DNA of 64,000 nucleotides from Aelia acuminata. Its lineage: Eukaryota > Arthropoda > Insecta > Hemiptera > Pentatomidae. Under the pieces are notes generated by a model. It was not told where the DNA came from. It worked only from the letters and a program-made list of their open reading frames with translations, and did no database searches. Below are positions 11,550 through 22,946 of the stretch, one piece after another (the stretch's first letter is position 1; the number at the start of each line of letters is the position of its first letter). A program made the translations under genes and the position numbers. The stretch covers positions 207,684,958 through 207,748,957 of the forward strand of contig OU426978.1 of NCBI GenBank assembly GCA_911387785.2. Reading direction: 5' to 3'.

Positions 11550-12329
11550 TCTACTATTTTCGAAAAATAGACCCACACTGACACGATAATATCCCTTTAT
11601 ATTAATGTAGAAATAATCCTAAGAGTTTAAAAGATTCGATAAATGGTATCAATATAATCCGAAATACGCATAAGTAATCGAGGAAAAAAATGATGTTATG
11701 ATGATGAGATGATATCATTTTGCTAAATGATTTTTAGCAAACACCAATTCTTTCATAAAGGGATAAAGTCAAAATATTTAAATTAGATCGATACTGAATA
11801 ACGTGAAGCAGCAAATTTTGTTTGTTATTTGTTTTAGTTATGAGTTTTTAAATCTCTTATTTTTTTTTTAAATTATAACGTAAGTAAGTAGCGGATGACG
11901 AAGAGATGTCAGGCTGGTTTCGAAACGACCCAGGTGGCTGACTAACCCACTTCACCCACAGTCCTCATTTCTCTTCTCAGCTAGCTTTTGTTTTTCCTTT
12001 CGTGTCGCTCCTTCGCACGGCCTCAAAGATACACGAACTCCCGAAGGACGGCCGAAGAACGGTTCCTCTATGAATAGCTGAAAAGAGCAGAGAAAGAAGA
12101 CAATGGCGTGGAACAGTTACGGATAAAATTTCCACAGATACAATAACCCGAATGCAACAATAATAGACCACTTACGCAACACGTCAACACACACCGGCTC
12201 TAACCCAAGGTAATTGCTCAACTAAACAAGGCACGGAAAATGCTCGCACATTGGGAAACCGAGCAACTCCTATCTTTTATTAAATGCGGCACTATTTCCA
12301 TGAAATTTTGAACGTCTAAAATAATATTG
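11550..12329. other. No gene recognised; possible LTR or repeat flank
   Basis: The 11.9-12.25 kb part is less AT-rich than its surroundings. Its open frame (11977-12171, minus) has no recognisable domain. It leads directly into a dispersed repeat. Confidence 0.35.
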
Positions 12330-12565
12330 TAACACTGCTGTGGGTTAACAATATTTACTAAACGAAAATATAACAGTAGCCAATGCCACACGAATTATAG
12401 CAACTCAAATATTAAAACAGGTTACAAAAATTATCACTTTGCAACACAAAGCATATGGCTTGAGCTTCACAATCAAGACAAAGATTAAGACTAACTGCCT
12501 GGTCCAATAACTCGCTCCTTATATATAGTCGTAAAAAGACTGGTCTGGAAGGTTCCACTAGAAGG
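12330..12565 (+). repeat. Dispersed repeat with TATA-like box, copy 1
   Basis: Matches 25085-25345: shared blocks include CAATGCCACACGAATTAT, ACAGGTTACAAAAATTATCA, CATATGGCTTGAGCTTCACA and CTTATATATAGTCGTAAA. The TATATA-containing end is compatible with an LTR promoter, but no LTR ends were proved. Confidence 0.6.
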
Positions 12566-12617
12566 AGAATCTAAACACGTCCTCTGACGGTTCGCTCCAA
12601 TCGCTACAACAAAAGGT

Positions 12618-12673
12618 TTGGGATTTTAAACCATATGTTTTTTTATTTATTTAACGATTTAACAGTACAATAT
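12618..12673 (+). repeat. Short repeat shared with the OTU-fragment flank
   Basis: GGGATTTTAAACCATATG followed by T-rich sequence and CGATTTAAC recurs at 29993-30043, just before the OTU-domain fragment. It is probably the start of the same unidentified element. Confidence 0.5.
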
Positions 12674-12684
12674 AAACAACATCA

Positions 12685-12685
<1 letters not shown>

Positions 12686-12748
<63 letters not shown>
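12686..12748. repeat. (TA)n microsatellite
   Basis: About 60 bp of nearly pure AT dinucleotide repeat. Confidence 0.95.
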
Positions 12749-12751
<3 letters not shown>

Positions 12752-12904
12752 GCATTTTTATATAAAAAAAATATCAATCATTTCCAATAGGCTAATTTGT
12801 TTGTCACTTATAGATAGGTTTTGACTGCAGCCCCCCCCTTTTATAACCTGCTGGATCGGCCTATGCACAATAAGATTGTGTAGCAAAAAAATAATAAATA
12901 AATC

Positions 12905-13640
12905 ATACGATAATTCACAGTAATTCTACGATAATTTAGTTTTTTTTTTTTTTTGTAAAGAAACAAATCACTACCTCTTCTTCAGACTACCGTATTTTTG
13001 TCCATCAATAAATTGGCCATTTTCTTAATAAAGATAATTTAAACTTATTAGAAGTGTGTATAATGTCGAAAATTTCTTATCTGAAGAGCAAAAGAGATCT
13101 GAGGGTCTTCAAAAAATGCGTTTTTCAATAAATGTATAATGCCTAAGACTAATAAATAGAGAAAAATTGAAATTTTTATTTTATTTTATTTTGTGAAGAA
13201 AGAACATAACTCTTTGTCATAAAAGCTTCCAATTGCTTCAGCAGTTTTTTTAAAGCTTTTATCAAGTTATTTTTTTCTCAAACAATCGAAAGTCATCGGG
13301 CGCGTTTTCTATAATTTTTAGAGCACCATAAAAGAATTAAAAAAGTAATGTTCTCTTGAATGAAAAAAATGGCGACCGTCTTTGTTTCTGAAGACTATGT
13401 TTTTACAAATAAGAGTCTGACTTTGATTATTTATTTTTATTTGTTTTTTAAGGAATAAAAAAAAAATCATGTTCAAGTTGAATAAATTTCTTTCTTTATT
13501 AACTAAGTATTTAATTAATTTATGTGCTTTCTTTATTAACTATTTAATTCTTTATTAGGGCTATTTAATTAATTCACCTTATAAATACATTTTTAGTTAG
13601 CCGTTGATTATATTGCCTAGCAATCATTTTTTCTATATGC
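12905..13640 (+). repeat. Dispersed repeat of unknown class, copy 2
   Basis: Diverged copy of 7640-8300 in the same orientation. Unit order is conserved over about 0.7 kb, so this is one element family and not chance AT similarity. Confidence 0.65.
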
Positions 13641-14884
13641 TATAAACACCAGCTTAAGAAGAAATCTAATGATTTCATCAAATCAATCTTCTTTTAAGGT
13701 CATTAAGTAGCTAAATAAATAAATAAAAACCATATAAAACTAACTCATCAGGAATTATTGCTCAATTTAATTTTTTTAGAAATTGAATATAAGATGATAA
13801 AATAAGCAAAATTTGCCTGATTGCTAGTTGCTTATATTCGAGAGGTTATTTGCTAAAATGCTTAGTATTTATGGAAAACCCTACATGGAAAAGTAATAAT
13901 TCAGTCCATAAAAGCTTTCAATTAGATTAATTGCATAAAAATAAGCCTCGTTTTGTTGCAAATATTAAGCGATAACTAGGAAAATAAACTAACTTAAAGA
14001 AAAACAATAAACAAGATAAAAGTGATGTTAGAGAAGCGCCGCAAATAGGAACATTACATAATGTGCAGCGAACGGAGGCTAGGCTCAGCAATGCCAAGGG
14101 GAACTGCCTGTCTATCCACTTAATTATGCAATTATTACACAAACCTCCTTCATATTTTATTTATTTATTTTGTAGATCTTCGTTGATATCGCAAAAAGTA
14201 GCGTATCATGTGACAGCTGATTTCCAAGAGAACAATAAGGTTTATATATTTGGTATTATATGTTTTTGTGTTTGCTTATCGTAATTAAAAAAAAAAAATG
14301 ATATTCATTTCATGTTACTATGCATATTCCAATCTATAAAATAATTTAGTAATGCGTTAATTATAATAATAAAGGCCTAACGGATCCAAAAGTGACACCA
14401 TCATTTTTGGCATAAGAGCCGCCATTTTAGCGTGGGCCGATCTTAACTAAAAAAAAGGTTTGTTTAAGCCCTAAGAGAGAGCGAAGCGAGCGAGAGGCGA
14501 TAGTTGACGTTAAAGGAAGTTAATCAAGTCCCTTTTTAACTAATAAAGAAGCGATTGGATTTCAATAATATCGTGGTCACATCACCTCAAGAAATAGGCC
14601 ATGCCCATGATCCGCTGTTCCAAAGAAGTACCCAAATCGCAAACCTGATTTTGAAGAATTTGCCTTAAAGCAATCCTTCTCGGCCTTTTTTTTTTTGTTC
14701 ACCTCTAATTGTAACTAAATCTCGCAATTTTATTGGCTTAAATTGTAATTAACGAGTACAGTTAATTCAGCTTAGTGTATACGTAGAAATTAATTCATTA
14801 ATAATTCAATTAAAAGTTTTCCAATTTGGGCCGATCCACCCTTCTATTATCATTTATGTATATTACAGTTGTAAATTTCGATAA
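13641..14884. other. No gene seen
   Basis: AT-rich. Contains GAGAGAGCGAAGCGAGCGAG near 14476-14495 and two GGGCCGATC/GGCCGATCC motifs, which suggest TE remnants. Nothing could be classified. Confidence 0.4.
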
Positions 14885-15150
14885 ATATAAATTGTTTGTT
14901 TGTTTAATTAAGTTCACTTTATGCTACTGAGGCTAACCGGACGATGCTACTGTGGGAGTCAAAAATAGGGATATTTAACGAGTACTTGACAACGTACAGA
15001 CCTGGGACCTCCATTTTACGCCTTATCCGAGGAACGGCATAAACAAGGATTTTTTACTACCATTAAAATCCTAGAGCCACCGCGGAATACGTACCCACAA
15101 TTTTTTTTATTGTAGGCTGTTATGCTAGCCACTAAACAAGAGGTGACCCC
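14885..15150 (-). mobile_element. tRNA-derived SINE, copy 1
   Basis: Minus strand begins GGGGTCACCTCTTG, with an A-box-like stretch (TAGTGGCTAGCATAAC) and a decayed B-box region. Its body is shared with 22947-23227 and 55488-55770 and it ends in an (AAAC)n-type tail. SINEs of this type are transcribed by RNA polymerase III and copied by a LINE enzyme. Confidence 0.65.
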
Positions 15151-16302
15151 TAAATATAAAAACAAAAGTATAAATCAGCCAAGAGGCAAACATCCTGTAA
15201 CCCTGAACAATGTCCATACACAGCGTAGGCAAGTTCCTGTTCGTTAAATTTATTATTTAATTCATTAAATCAGACAACTGCGTTGATGGCCATACATTGC
15301 AATTACATTTCACGGTGGCACATTATTTAAGACATTAGGCGAGGATGAAGGATTGCAAACAAGAAATATTTTTTTGATAATATAGTTTCAAATACGTAGA
15401 GATTGGTCTAACTACATCTGTTTTAAGTTTGAGGCACTAATTAGAAAGTGGTCGTAAACTGGATTTCTATTACTTTTTGGCTGTTTCCGCGTTGATGATT
15501 TAATTGTTAACTTTTTTCAAACATTATTACATGCCCGAGGAATAGGTGAATTGACATCATGAGGAGAAATATTTCCAAAAATTTGGTACATAAAGATAAA
15601 ATTATTGTACATAAAGAAGAGGGCATATTCATTTTAAAAAAATGCATTCATATAATATTTTGGCTATACAACGGTATAGAGGACCCATTCATTGATATTT
15701 CAAGACATTAGTAGAAGCTATTTCAGAATCCATAATGACGAAAAATAGGTAAGTGTTATCAGTGTGTCAGGTTATGAATAACAGCTGATTCCGGTAGTAT
15801 AACCCATAAGAATCCATTATATTTGTAAAACCTACAATGGCATAACTGTTTTAAAGTCATTGACATAACTGTAGCAAGATGTCTGGGAATCCTGCTAACC
15901 TCCTGACTTAAATAAAGAATAATTTCTTTGGGAATGTATGACTCCATGACAATACCACGAGAAAATTATTCTATCTTTGAACAAAGCCAACTTGATTTCG
16001 CAGGACAAAGACTAGTAAAGAGAGTATATAATTAAGCAATATCACTCAGCTATCTTCTATATCTATATCACTATTCACTATTCTCAAGTTACCAGTTTGC
16101 TGCATGCAACTTTGCAGCCTCTTTCTTAAAGTGTCAACATGTGTAACTACAATACTTTTTGGCCAAACTTTTGGAGATTTTTCGATATTATAATAACTCT
16201 AAGGGTTATAATACGAATATTCCAGATGAAATACAGTGTTATAAAGTGATGAGGGCTGTTAATCATATAAATTATAACTTTATAAAGAATTTAATTAATA
16301 AG
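15151..16302. other. No gene seen
   Basis: Unremarkable AT-rich sequence. The 62-codon frame at 15759-15947 has no recognisable feature. Confidence 0.5.
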
Positions 16303-16304
16303 TA

Positions 16305-17203
16305 GGGGAGAGCGGGGTTGGTTGGCAACAGTTTTCACTTTTTTGATTGTTGAGTCGTTCCTGTTAATATAATCCCAATAGGGCTGATACCACTGTAAAC
16401 TCCAAGTATTAGAGAACTTCAACTATTTTTTTCACAACATAATATTCAATACTATAATCATAGAAAATTGAAGAATCCGTCAATCCAGAATCTGCCAATT
16501 AACCCCCTATGTGGGGCAGGTTGGCCTAGAAGGTGGGGTTGTTTAGCAATCTCATTCAAGTACTGCCTAACACATATTATTGTTATTAAATATGTGTTAT
16601 TATAGCTGCACTATAATGGTATAATAAATTTGAATCGATTTTTAACAGCTTTTAAGGGAAAATAGAATGACAATAGAAGAAGATAGAAGTTTAGACTGTC
16701 GTCACTTTTTGCATAAGAAAATTTGCTCTCATCTTCCTCGCTGGGACTAAAGACAATTGGTAGTTTCACCTTTGATTATGTTTACCTTACTTTTGTGAAT
16801 TGCTACTGTGCCAAGAAAAAAGTTGAAGTGAGCCAACTAACCCCACAGGAGAGATCATATGAAAGTGGCAGCCAGGACTGGGGAGAACAATTAAACAAGA
16901 AACTGGTTAGTCGAAAGGTTAGGTTTTTCAAAGGAGTTTGGGGCTATGTGAACAGAATCGGAGTCAAATGTTTTACCATGCCTTTAACCAAGTTTACTGA
17001 AAATATAAAAATTTACTTCCATGTTGTAAAATCAATCAATGAAGCACACTCTTATCTACACTGTTAGCATCGGATTGAAAACTCAGGACAAGACTCCCGA
17101 GGTCGAGCTGGTCACATGGTACAAAGGTGAGGCCTTCAGGTGTGACGGAAACTATAAGCCAATGGCCAACCTACCCCGTATGCCAATCAACCCCGCTCTC
17201 CCC
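16305..17203. mobile_element. TIR transposon, pogo-like GGGGAGAGCGGGGTTG family
   Basis: GGGGAGAGCGGGGTTG at the left end is repeated in inverted orientation at 17188-17203, and both ends are flanked by TA. Internal motifs such as GGGGTTG and CCAACTAACCCCAC resemble the termini. The frame at 16723-17067 (114 codons, with KKLVSRKVRFFKGVWGY) and the tail frame 17039-17233 may be remnants of a transposase, but I see no DDE motif. The same TIR style (GGGGAGACCGAGGGGA) bounds the element at 42428-43646, which does carry a pogo/Jerky-type fragment. Confidence 0.75.
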
Positions 17204-17344
17204 TATACATTTTCTGTAGTTATTATTAAATAAACTAAGAAAATTAAGATTAGATTATAATTACAATCCAAACCAATAGTCATCAGATATGTCTCTAATA
17301 GTAAATATTAATGTACCATAAATTAAAAATTAGACTCATTATTA

Positions 17345-17430
17345 GGATGATCTCTATAGTAATTATACCTGGATAGGCACAATTTAGTAATTTCGCATCG
17401 TCTTATTAGCCTTGGTTGCATATAGGGACG
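17345..17430 (+). mobile_element. SINE fragment, 3' half
   Basis: AATTATACCTGGATAGGC followed by GCATCGTCTTATTAGCC and a CATATAGGGAC end matches the 3' half of the SINE at 55488-55770. The tRNA-like head is missing. Confidence 0.6.
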
Positions 17431-18136
17431 TAAAACAAGCATAAAAAAATTATACTCGATCTTGCAGCATGGACTTTGAAGTTATTTTTTTTTTTCGAAT
17501 AGTTTTGAAACTGATACACGCATTTAAATATATTTTTCACGAAATAGTTTATTATATTATTATTATTCATAGACATTTATTATAGTCATCTGAATATAAT
17601 AAAATCACTTGTTTTATTATCAGGAAAAGATGGCTTCAACACCCGGAGATATTCAAGCCTGTATATTCGGCAATGACTCCCTACAAGTTGGTTACTGAAT
17701 ACATAGTAATTAACTATCATAATTCATAACTGAGCCGGTGTAGAAATATTATCGCAACAGTTTCAATGGCGATGTTACTAAACCGCGTGTGCAGATGCAT
17801 GTTAAAATTAATCAAGGACGCTTTTAGTTTTATAAAATATATCTGTTGAAGGCTTATAAAATAAAAATAAAACAGAGCAGTAAAGCTTCGTCACTGAGCT
17901 CAAATTCCATTTTAGTTTGATTGGAAAATAGAAGAAATTGATTAAATAATTATGTTGAACAAATATGTTTAAATAATTTAATCAAATATGACATTTAGAC
18001 AATTCAGAAATTAGTCCGAGGTGGCAGTCAAAAACTTTACAAATAGTTGTAATGTATTTTATAAAACAGTTTATTAATAATAATACAAGATTTATAATAT
18101 TGTAATTGAAGATTGGTGAAATACTTCTTCCAAAAT
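17431..18136. other. No gene seen
   Basis: AT-rich sequence between the SINE fragment and the Penelope-like element. Confidence 0.5.
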
Positions 18137-18168
18137 TTCTTTTATTAAAAATTTATAATATATACATT

Positions 18169-18213
18169 AATTTGCCGACGTTTCGGACTATTCGTCCCTC
18201 TTCAGGGCAAATT
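18169..18213 (-). ncRNA. Hammerhead ribozyme motif of the Penelope element
   Basis: On the minus strand AATTTGCC pairs perfectly with GGCAAATT to form an 8-bp stem I. Between them are CTGAAGA (CUGANGA core), a stem-loop GGAC-GAATA-GTCC (stem II, with one extra G after the core), GAAAC, and ACGT-C, where self-complementary ACGT would form stem III only in a dimer. Such minimal hammerheads are known in terminal repeats of Penelope-like elements. Here all core bases are present. Cleavage would be predicted after the GUC. Confidence 0.75.
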
Positions 18214-18573
18214 TCTTCTGCCAATAACTGGTAATCCTTACACCTATTACAAAATGTGTCCATTTTAAATAATCAATCATTTTAAATAACATAACATATT
18301 TGATCAATACAACAATCCATATATTGAATAGTACCTGACAATTTTTGGTGGCTAGGTCCATCTATTTCTATATTACAATTATATCCCATTACCTAAGTAA
18401 ATTGGTCATTTTATATAAAATTATATATATATTCACATACTACCACTTTTTTCTACAATATTCTTATCACACTATCTATTACTGAATTGAACTTTGTCTT
18501 ATTTACCCCAATGTTCCTTATCCAACCAATTGTTATTGTAATTAATTTTTATATATGATTATTTTCATCTTAT

Positions 18574-20058
18574 TCACTTTTTTAAATTTAAATTTTTTAT
18601 AATATCTGCATAATGGCTGCTTACTTTTATGGAATCAGTTTTATAATTGATTGCATTTTCAATGTTTTTTGTTATATGTATGGTTTCTATTAATTTCCTG
18701 TTTTTTGTATTTTTTTCTACTCCTAAAATTTTTACCTCTTTGAAATTAAATTTATGTTTTTTTACAATACTATGTTGGGCTAGGGCTGTGACATTAATGT
18801 TTTTAATATTATTACAATTTGCTGTGTGCTGTTTTATTCTTGTATCTAATTTTTTAGACGTTTCTCCTATATAAATACCATCACATTCACCACATTCAAT
18901 CTTATATATAGTATTCTTCTTTTGCATGTATTCTATTTTATCTTTGGTATTGCTAAGGAAATTTTCTATTTTATTGTTATTATAAGTACCTAATTTTATA
19001 TCTTCTAGGTCGTATTGTTTTAATATTTTTTGTATATTATTTGTCAATTTTGGGATATTGTTCATTTTGAAGTATTGTTTTTTTATGTTTTTATTCTCTA
19101 TTTTTTCTTTTTTATCCTCTCCTTGTATCTTTTCTACATTATTTTTATTTGTATTTTTATAAAAGTCTTTTATTGTTTTTTGTTTTTGTTGTTTTTTTAT
19201 GTTTATATCTTTATTTTGTTTCGATACTTTATTTTCTGAAACCCCATTCTTTTGTTCACTATTGTTTTCTACTTTTCTTACTATTATATTCTTTGTATTA
19301 TTATACCAAATTTTGTTAATTATTCTTTTAGGATAGAAATTTTCCCTTAATATATTATAAATTTTATCTTTAATTTCTGAAATGTATATTTGGTCTGTTA
19401 TTTCTTTCGCTTTTTTAATGAAGTTTTTTACGACATTAATCTTTTGTGGTGTGGGATGATTAGAAAGGTAATTTAACATCATGTCACAATTGTTTTTCTT
19501 TTTGGTCCATTTTGTTGTAATCTTATTATTTCTCAAGATTATGAGCATGTCTAAAAACCTTAATTCGTTATTATCCGGTATTTTTATTGTGAATTTTAGT
19601 TTATTATAATGATTGTTTAATATATTTAATATTTCAGTATAATTATTGTCGTTGGTAATAAGTAGAATATCGTCTATGTATTTTTTGATTAGTATTGGTT
19701 TATTGTTTATTTGTTCCATGGTTTTGTTTAATAATTTATTTAAATAAATCCCGCTCATATTAACAGAGAGTGACCCACCCATAGGTAATCCTCTTACTTG
19801 TTTATAGAATTCTCCATTATACTTAAAATAATTGTAATTAATACATAAATTAATGCCTTCTATAAATAACTTTTTATCTTTTATTTGTGTGTTATCTTTT
19901 ATTTTGTCCCAATTTTCTTCTAATATTTTTATGCAGCCTTCTGTGTGTATGTTGGTGAAAAGTGATACTACATCCAGGCTTACTATTTTTGTTTTATTAT
20001 TATTTAATTTTATGTCGTTAAGTAATTTTTTTAAACAAACAAGATTTAATAATATATT
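18574..20058 (-). CDS. Penelope RT plus GIY-YIG endonuclease, N-terminally truncated
   Basis: One uninterrupted frame of 494 codons. RT motif A is SLDVVSLFTNI (about residues 27-37); the next motif is GLPMGGSLS (90-98); the catalytic box is KKYIDDILL (Y at about 127); RFLDMLI follows. A Lys/Asn-rich linker comes next. The C-terminal GIY-YIG nuclease reads IYKIECGECDGIYIGET, with the CxxC pair between GIY and YIG that is typical of Penelope, then RIKQH and the catalytic-type Glu in RKLIETIHI. All visible catalytic residues are intact, but the N-terminal RT region before motif A is missing, so the protein is not autonomous. Its base composition is even more A-rich than its surroundings. The preceding frame has no ATG before residue 93, consistent with truncation rather than an internal start. 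Confidence 0.88.
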   Translation of the reverse strand, partial: NILLNLVCLKKLLNDIKLNNNKTKIVSLDVVSLFTNIHTEGCIKILEENWDKIKDNTQIKDKKLFIEGINLCINYNYFKYNGEFYKQVRGLPMGGSLSVNMSGIYLNKLLNKTMEQINNKPILIKKYIDDILLITNDNNYTEILNILNNHYNKLKFTIKIPDNNELRFLDMLIILRNNKITTKWTKKKNNCDMMLNYLSNHPTPQKINVVKNFIKKAKEITDQIYISEIKDKIYNILRENFYPKRIINKIWYNNTKNIIVRKVENNSEQKNGVSENKVSKQNKDINIKKQQKQKTIKDFYKNTNKNNVEKIQGEDKKEKIENKNIKKQYFKMNNIPKLTNNIQKILKQYDLEDIKLGTYNNNKIENFLSNTKDKIEYMQKKNTIYKIECGECDGIYIGETSKKLDTRIKQHTANCNNIKNINVTALAQHSIVKKHKFNFKEVKILGVEKNTKNRKLIETIHITKNIENAINYKTDSIKVSSHYADIIKNLNLKK

Positions 20059-20462
20059 TTATTACTATTTATAGATTTTTTTACTGCCACTCTGGACTAA
20101 CTCTTGAATACGTTGAATATACGGTCAACAATCGATTATCTTATATGAAATTTACAGTTTGAAATTGTATGGCCTTGTAGCCGCAACAACTTTCATTATA
20201 ATTTATTTACGGAAAATTTTCCAGTTTTTTTTTTTTTTTAACTAAATTGATATTTTTCCTTTTGTGTTGCAAAGCAAATAAAAATTATCCAGTACATACT
20301 CTTGTGCTAAGATAATAATCAAATATTACTTACTATATTTTTATAGTTTTCCAACAATACGAGCATCAAAAAAGTAAGGATAGCTCTTGGTCCAATATAA
20401 TTTAAATATATGGACGATATATAGCTCCTTTAGAAGATTAGGATCGTTTTTGCGTTTTTAAA

Positions 20463-20578
20463 AATCAGGGGACCCCAAAACGTATACCTCCGTTGAAAAC
20501 TGGAAGCCGAAATTTTTCACGATCGCAATACTTTCCCTTAAAATATTTTTCATATATAGGTAAGTGAAATTAAACATA
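20463..20578 (+). mobile_element. HINE-like element, 3'-end fragment
   Basis: GGGGACCCCAAAACGTATA, TTTTTCACGATCGCAATAC and CATATATAGGTAAGTGAAA match the 3' part of the family best seen at 58069-59313. Confidence 0.65.
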
Positions 20579-21014
20579 GAAGTAATTTCATTTCTTTTTA
20601 TTTATTACATATTTTTTCATTATATGAGGGTCTTCCGAACAAGAAAGCATTGCTGATTCCTTCTCCTTTAATGGGTTACAAAATTATTTAAATTTTTTTA
20701 TTTAATCAAGGCCCTGTCAAATTAATTTTTACATCTAGCTTCATAAAAAAAAAATAAAATTTTATTTTATGTCGAAAGTTTAATCTAAACCATGTTCAAA
20801 AAAAATTATTAGGAAGAGGAAAATGATTGATGATATAATAAGTAAGAAATCTTGTGAAATATTTACAGCAGCTTCTGATATATATTTGTACTTTCAGTTT
20901 CGCACAAATCTAATTTTTAGGCTTGAATGTTCCAACAGACACACGCTGTCACATAAGACATTTTACAGAATTGGTTACTTTGATTTTTGAGATCTTCAGC
21001 GTATATTTCCGTAC

Positions 21015-21092
21015 CACACTCGGGTTCGAATTCTTTCACGATCGCGATGCTTTCTCTTACAGTATATTTTTACAAACGTAAGTGAAAGTAAG
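21015..21092 (+). mobile_element. HINE-like element, 3'-end fragment
   Basis: TTCTTTCACGATCGCGATGC followed by CGTAAGTGAAAGTAAGA is a diverged copy of the same terminus. The hairpin is partly lost. Confidence 0.5.
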
Positions 21093-21758
21093 ATAAGGAC
21101 ATGGAACATATGAGTATTGAATATTGACATTTGAATGTACGAATCGTAGAAACATAGCCGACATCCTATCTAGATAAATTCACCATGAGCATGGTGTTTT
21201 ATATTAATGTTTATGATGTTTAATGGTTATTTACAGTCCAAAAATCAATTTATTGGCTGAAGGTAGAAATAAAGTATTCGTTGCATTTATCAAGTAGTCA
21301 CTCAGCTAGTGATTGTAACGTAACTGTTATCACTGGCGCCCAGATTCCGCATAAGACCCCAAACGATTCCGAACTGTGTCAGTTGGAATCCCCAAAAAGT
21401 AGTGCGCAAGCGAAAAAAAGTTCGACAAAGTTCTGAATTGCTTTTTTTGAAAAACAAATACTTATTTTATCTTCTTTTAGTTGAAAAAAGGACTCCTAAT
21501 TATAGACCCTGTTAACGACTATTAAATAACTTGTCTAGATGTATTTTTGAAAATTTGAAGGAAAACACAGTGTTTCAGTGAAAAATAACAGCGCTTCTAT
21601 GAAAAAAACAAAAAACAAATACATTCTATAACGTAGAAAATAAATTCACTTGTGTATTCCCTCACTTGTTCAATAATAAGTTTCAATTTATCATAGACAT
21701 ATATTTCAAATTCAAGCGATTTTTCAAGTGAATTAATGATTTTGCAATGTCGTGATTT

Positions 21759-21823
21759 GAGCCTTAGTGGCATTTGAATGTATTGTATTGCAGATTGCCA
21801 TGCTTACCACTACACCACAGCTC
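21759..21823 (-). pseudogene. tRNA-like head (SINE or tRNA pseudogene)
   Basis: Minus strand: the GAGCTGT acceptor-like start pairs mostly with the AAGGCTC end. TGTAGTGGTAAGCATGG is a good A box and ATTCAAATGCC a weakened B box. The anticodon arm is not convincing, so this is a tRNA-derived relic and not a working tRNA gene. Confidence 0.45.
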
Positions 21824-22265
21824 AACTGCAAATTTTTCCTCTATTTAATTAGTAATTTTTGAGATTAAATTAAAATGGGTCTTTTCGATGAGAAATAAAA
21901 AAATATCATCCAAATAATTCACATATTACGCAGCTCAACAGTTGCTCTTACTACGATGTGGAAAGAAGAAAAATATACCGTTTTTATGTTTTAGTAGACT
22001 GTTATTAAAGACTAATAATTTTATTTTACGTAAATGAAAGCAATTACTGCTAAAATTATTATTATTATGTTTTTTATTATTATTATTATTATATTTTTAA
22101 TTCTAGGATCAAAAACTTTTTTTTTTATTTTGACTTTAATAATTGATTCGCACCTGTCAGCAAGGTACTGACAAACAGCGAATGTGATGACAGTAGTGGG
22201 AAATGATGACATGTCAGGCATGAGGAGGGAAAGCACCCAACAGCACCCCAATATACCTATGCGTA

Positions 22266-22268
<3 letters not shown>
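21824..22268. other. No gene; ATT-rich low complexity
   Basis: Contains a TTA/ATT triplet-rich stretch at 22060-22110. The minus-strand frame through it is low complexity. Confidence 0.5.

Positions 22269-22302
<34 letters not shown>
22269..22302. repeat. (AT)n microsatellite
   Basis: About 34 bp of AT repeat directly abutting the LINE fragment. Confidence 0.9.
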
Positions 22303-22305
<3 letters not shown>

Positions 22306-22312
22306 TTATATA

Positions 22313-22583
22313 TAACCCAACACAGGCTTCATTGACATTACAACATCACTTATACAAATTACACGACTGGTTTCAATTATGGAAAATTAAACTCAATCAT
22401 GACAAGTCAAAACACATCACATTCACTCTTAGAAAACAAACCTGCCCCCCTGTTCATATTGACAACAACCAAATTCCACAGACAGACTCAGTACACTATC
22501 TAGGACTCCTTTTCGACAGAAGGATGACACGGGCCCCACATGTCAAAATGAAAAAAAGGACTCTTGACAGGATCAAAAACTAA
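22313..22583 (+). pseudogene. Jockey-type LINE RT fragment (thumb region)
   Basis: The frame reads PTQASLTLQHHLYKLHDWF, then KLNHDKSKHITFTL and HYLGLLFDRRMTRAPHV, then stops. These are the segment after the RT catalytic box and the 'YLGL.ld..ltw..H' motif of Jockey-type LINEs, as at 4386-5440 (RYLGLHLDKRLTWRTHI). Both the catalytic core and the C-terminus are missing. The fragment starts just after an AT microsatellite, a common breakpoint. Confidence 0.7.
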
Positions 22584-22946
22584 ATTATAAAATCCACTAA
22601 ATGCTGTTATATTGTCTAATAGTGAAAGAGAAAATACATTGTGTCACAAGCTATCAAAGTTCCAGCTGAAACTCAATGGACAAATTATTATTGACGGAAA
22701 AAATTTTCGGCAATTTTTGGGTCGAAGCCACAACCGCCGTTTACGCAATAATTGCCGAAAGAACTTAAACGTTTAATTAGAACAAATTAATTTCAAATGT
22801 TTTGAAAAATTATTGTCTATAGAAGTAATTTTTATAATGATATCTAGATCTTTGATTAGCAGTATTCAGAGATATGTGGCAAAAGAAAACAACAAAAAAA
22901 CCCTAAGAAGCTTTTGAAATATTGAAGAAATAACGTAATTCCTCTT
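22584..22946. other. No gene seen
   Basis: Contains a short AAAATTTTCGGCAATTTTTGG / GGCAATTTTTG-type repeat near 22697-22760 (TTGCCGAAA). Nothing classifiable. Confidence 0.4.

Larger units (their letters stand above)
18137..20058 (-). mobile_element. Penelope-like retroelement, 5'-truncated
   Basis: The minus-strand insertion contains, in order, a partial RT domain, a GIY-YIG endonuclease and a 3' untranslated region ending with a hammerhead-like fold. That set of parts is specific to endonuclease-bearing Penelope-like elements. The frame meets a stop at 20061-20059, taken as the truncation point. No target duplication could be fixed, so the edges are approximate. Confidence 0.85.
20059..21758. 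other. No gene; degraded HINE-like remnants
   Basis: Apart from the two 3'-end fragments listed separately, nothing coding or structural was recognised. Confidence 0.5.

Noticed and set aside
19030..19239. Plus-strand hydrophobic frame resembling a membrane protein
   Set aside because: It is the antisense of the A-rich Lys/Asn linker of the Penelope protein, which necessarily reads as Phe/Leu/Tyr.
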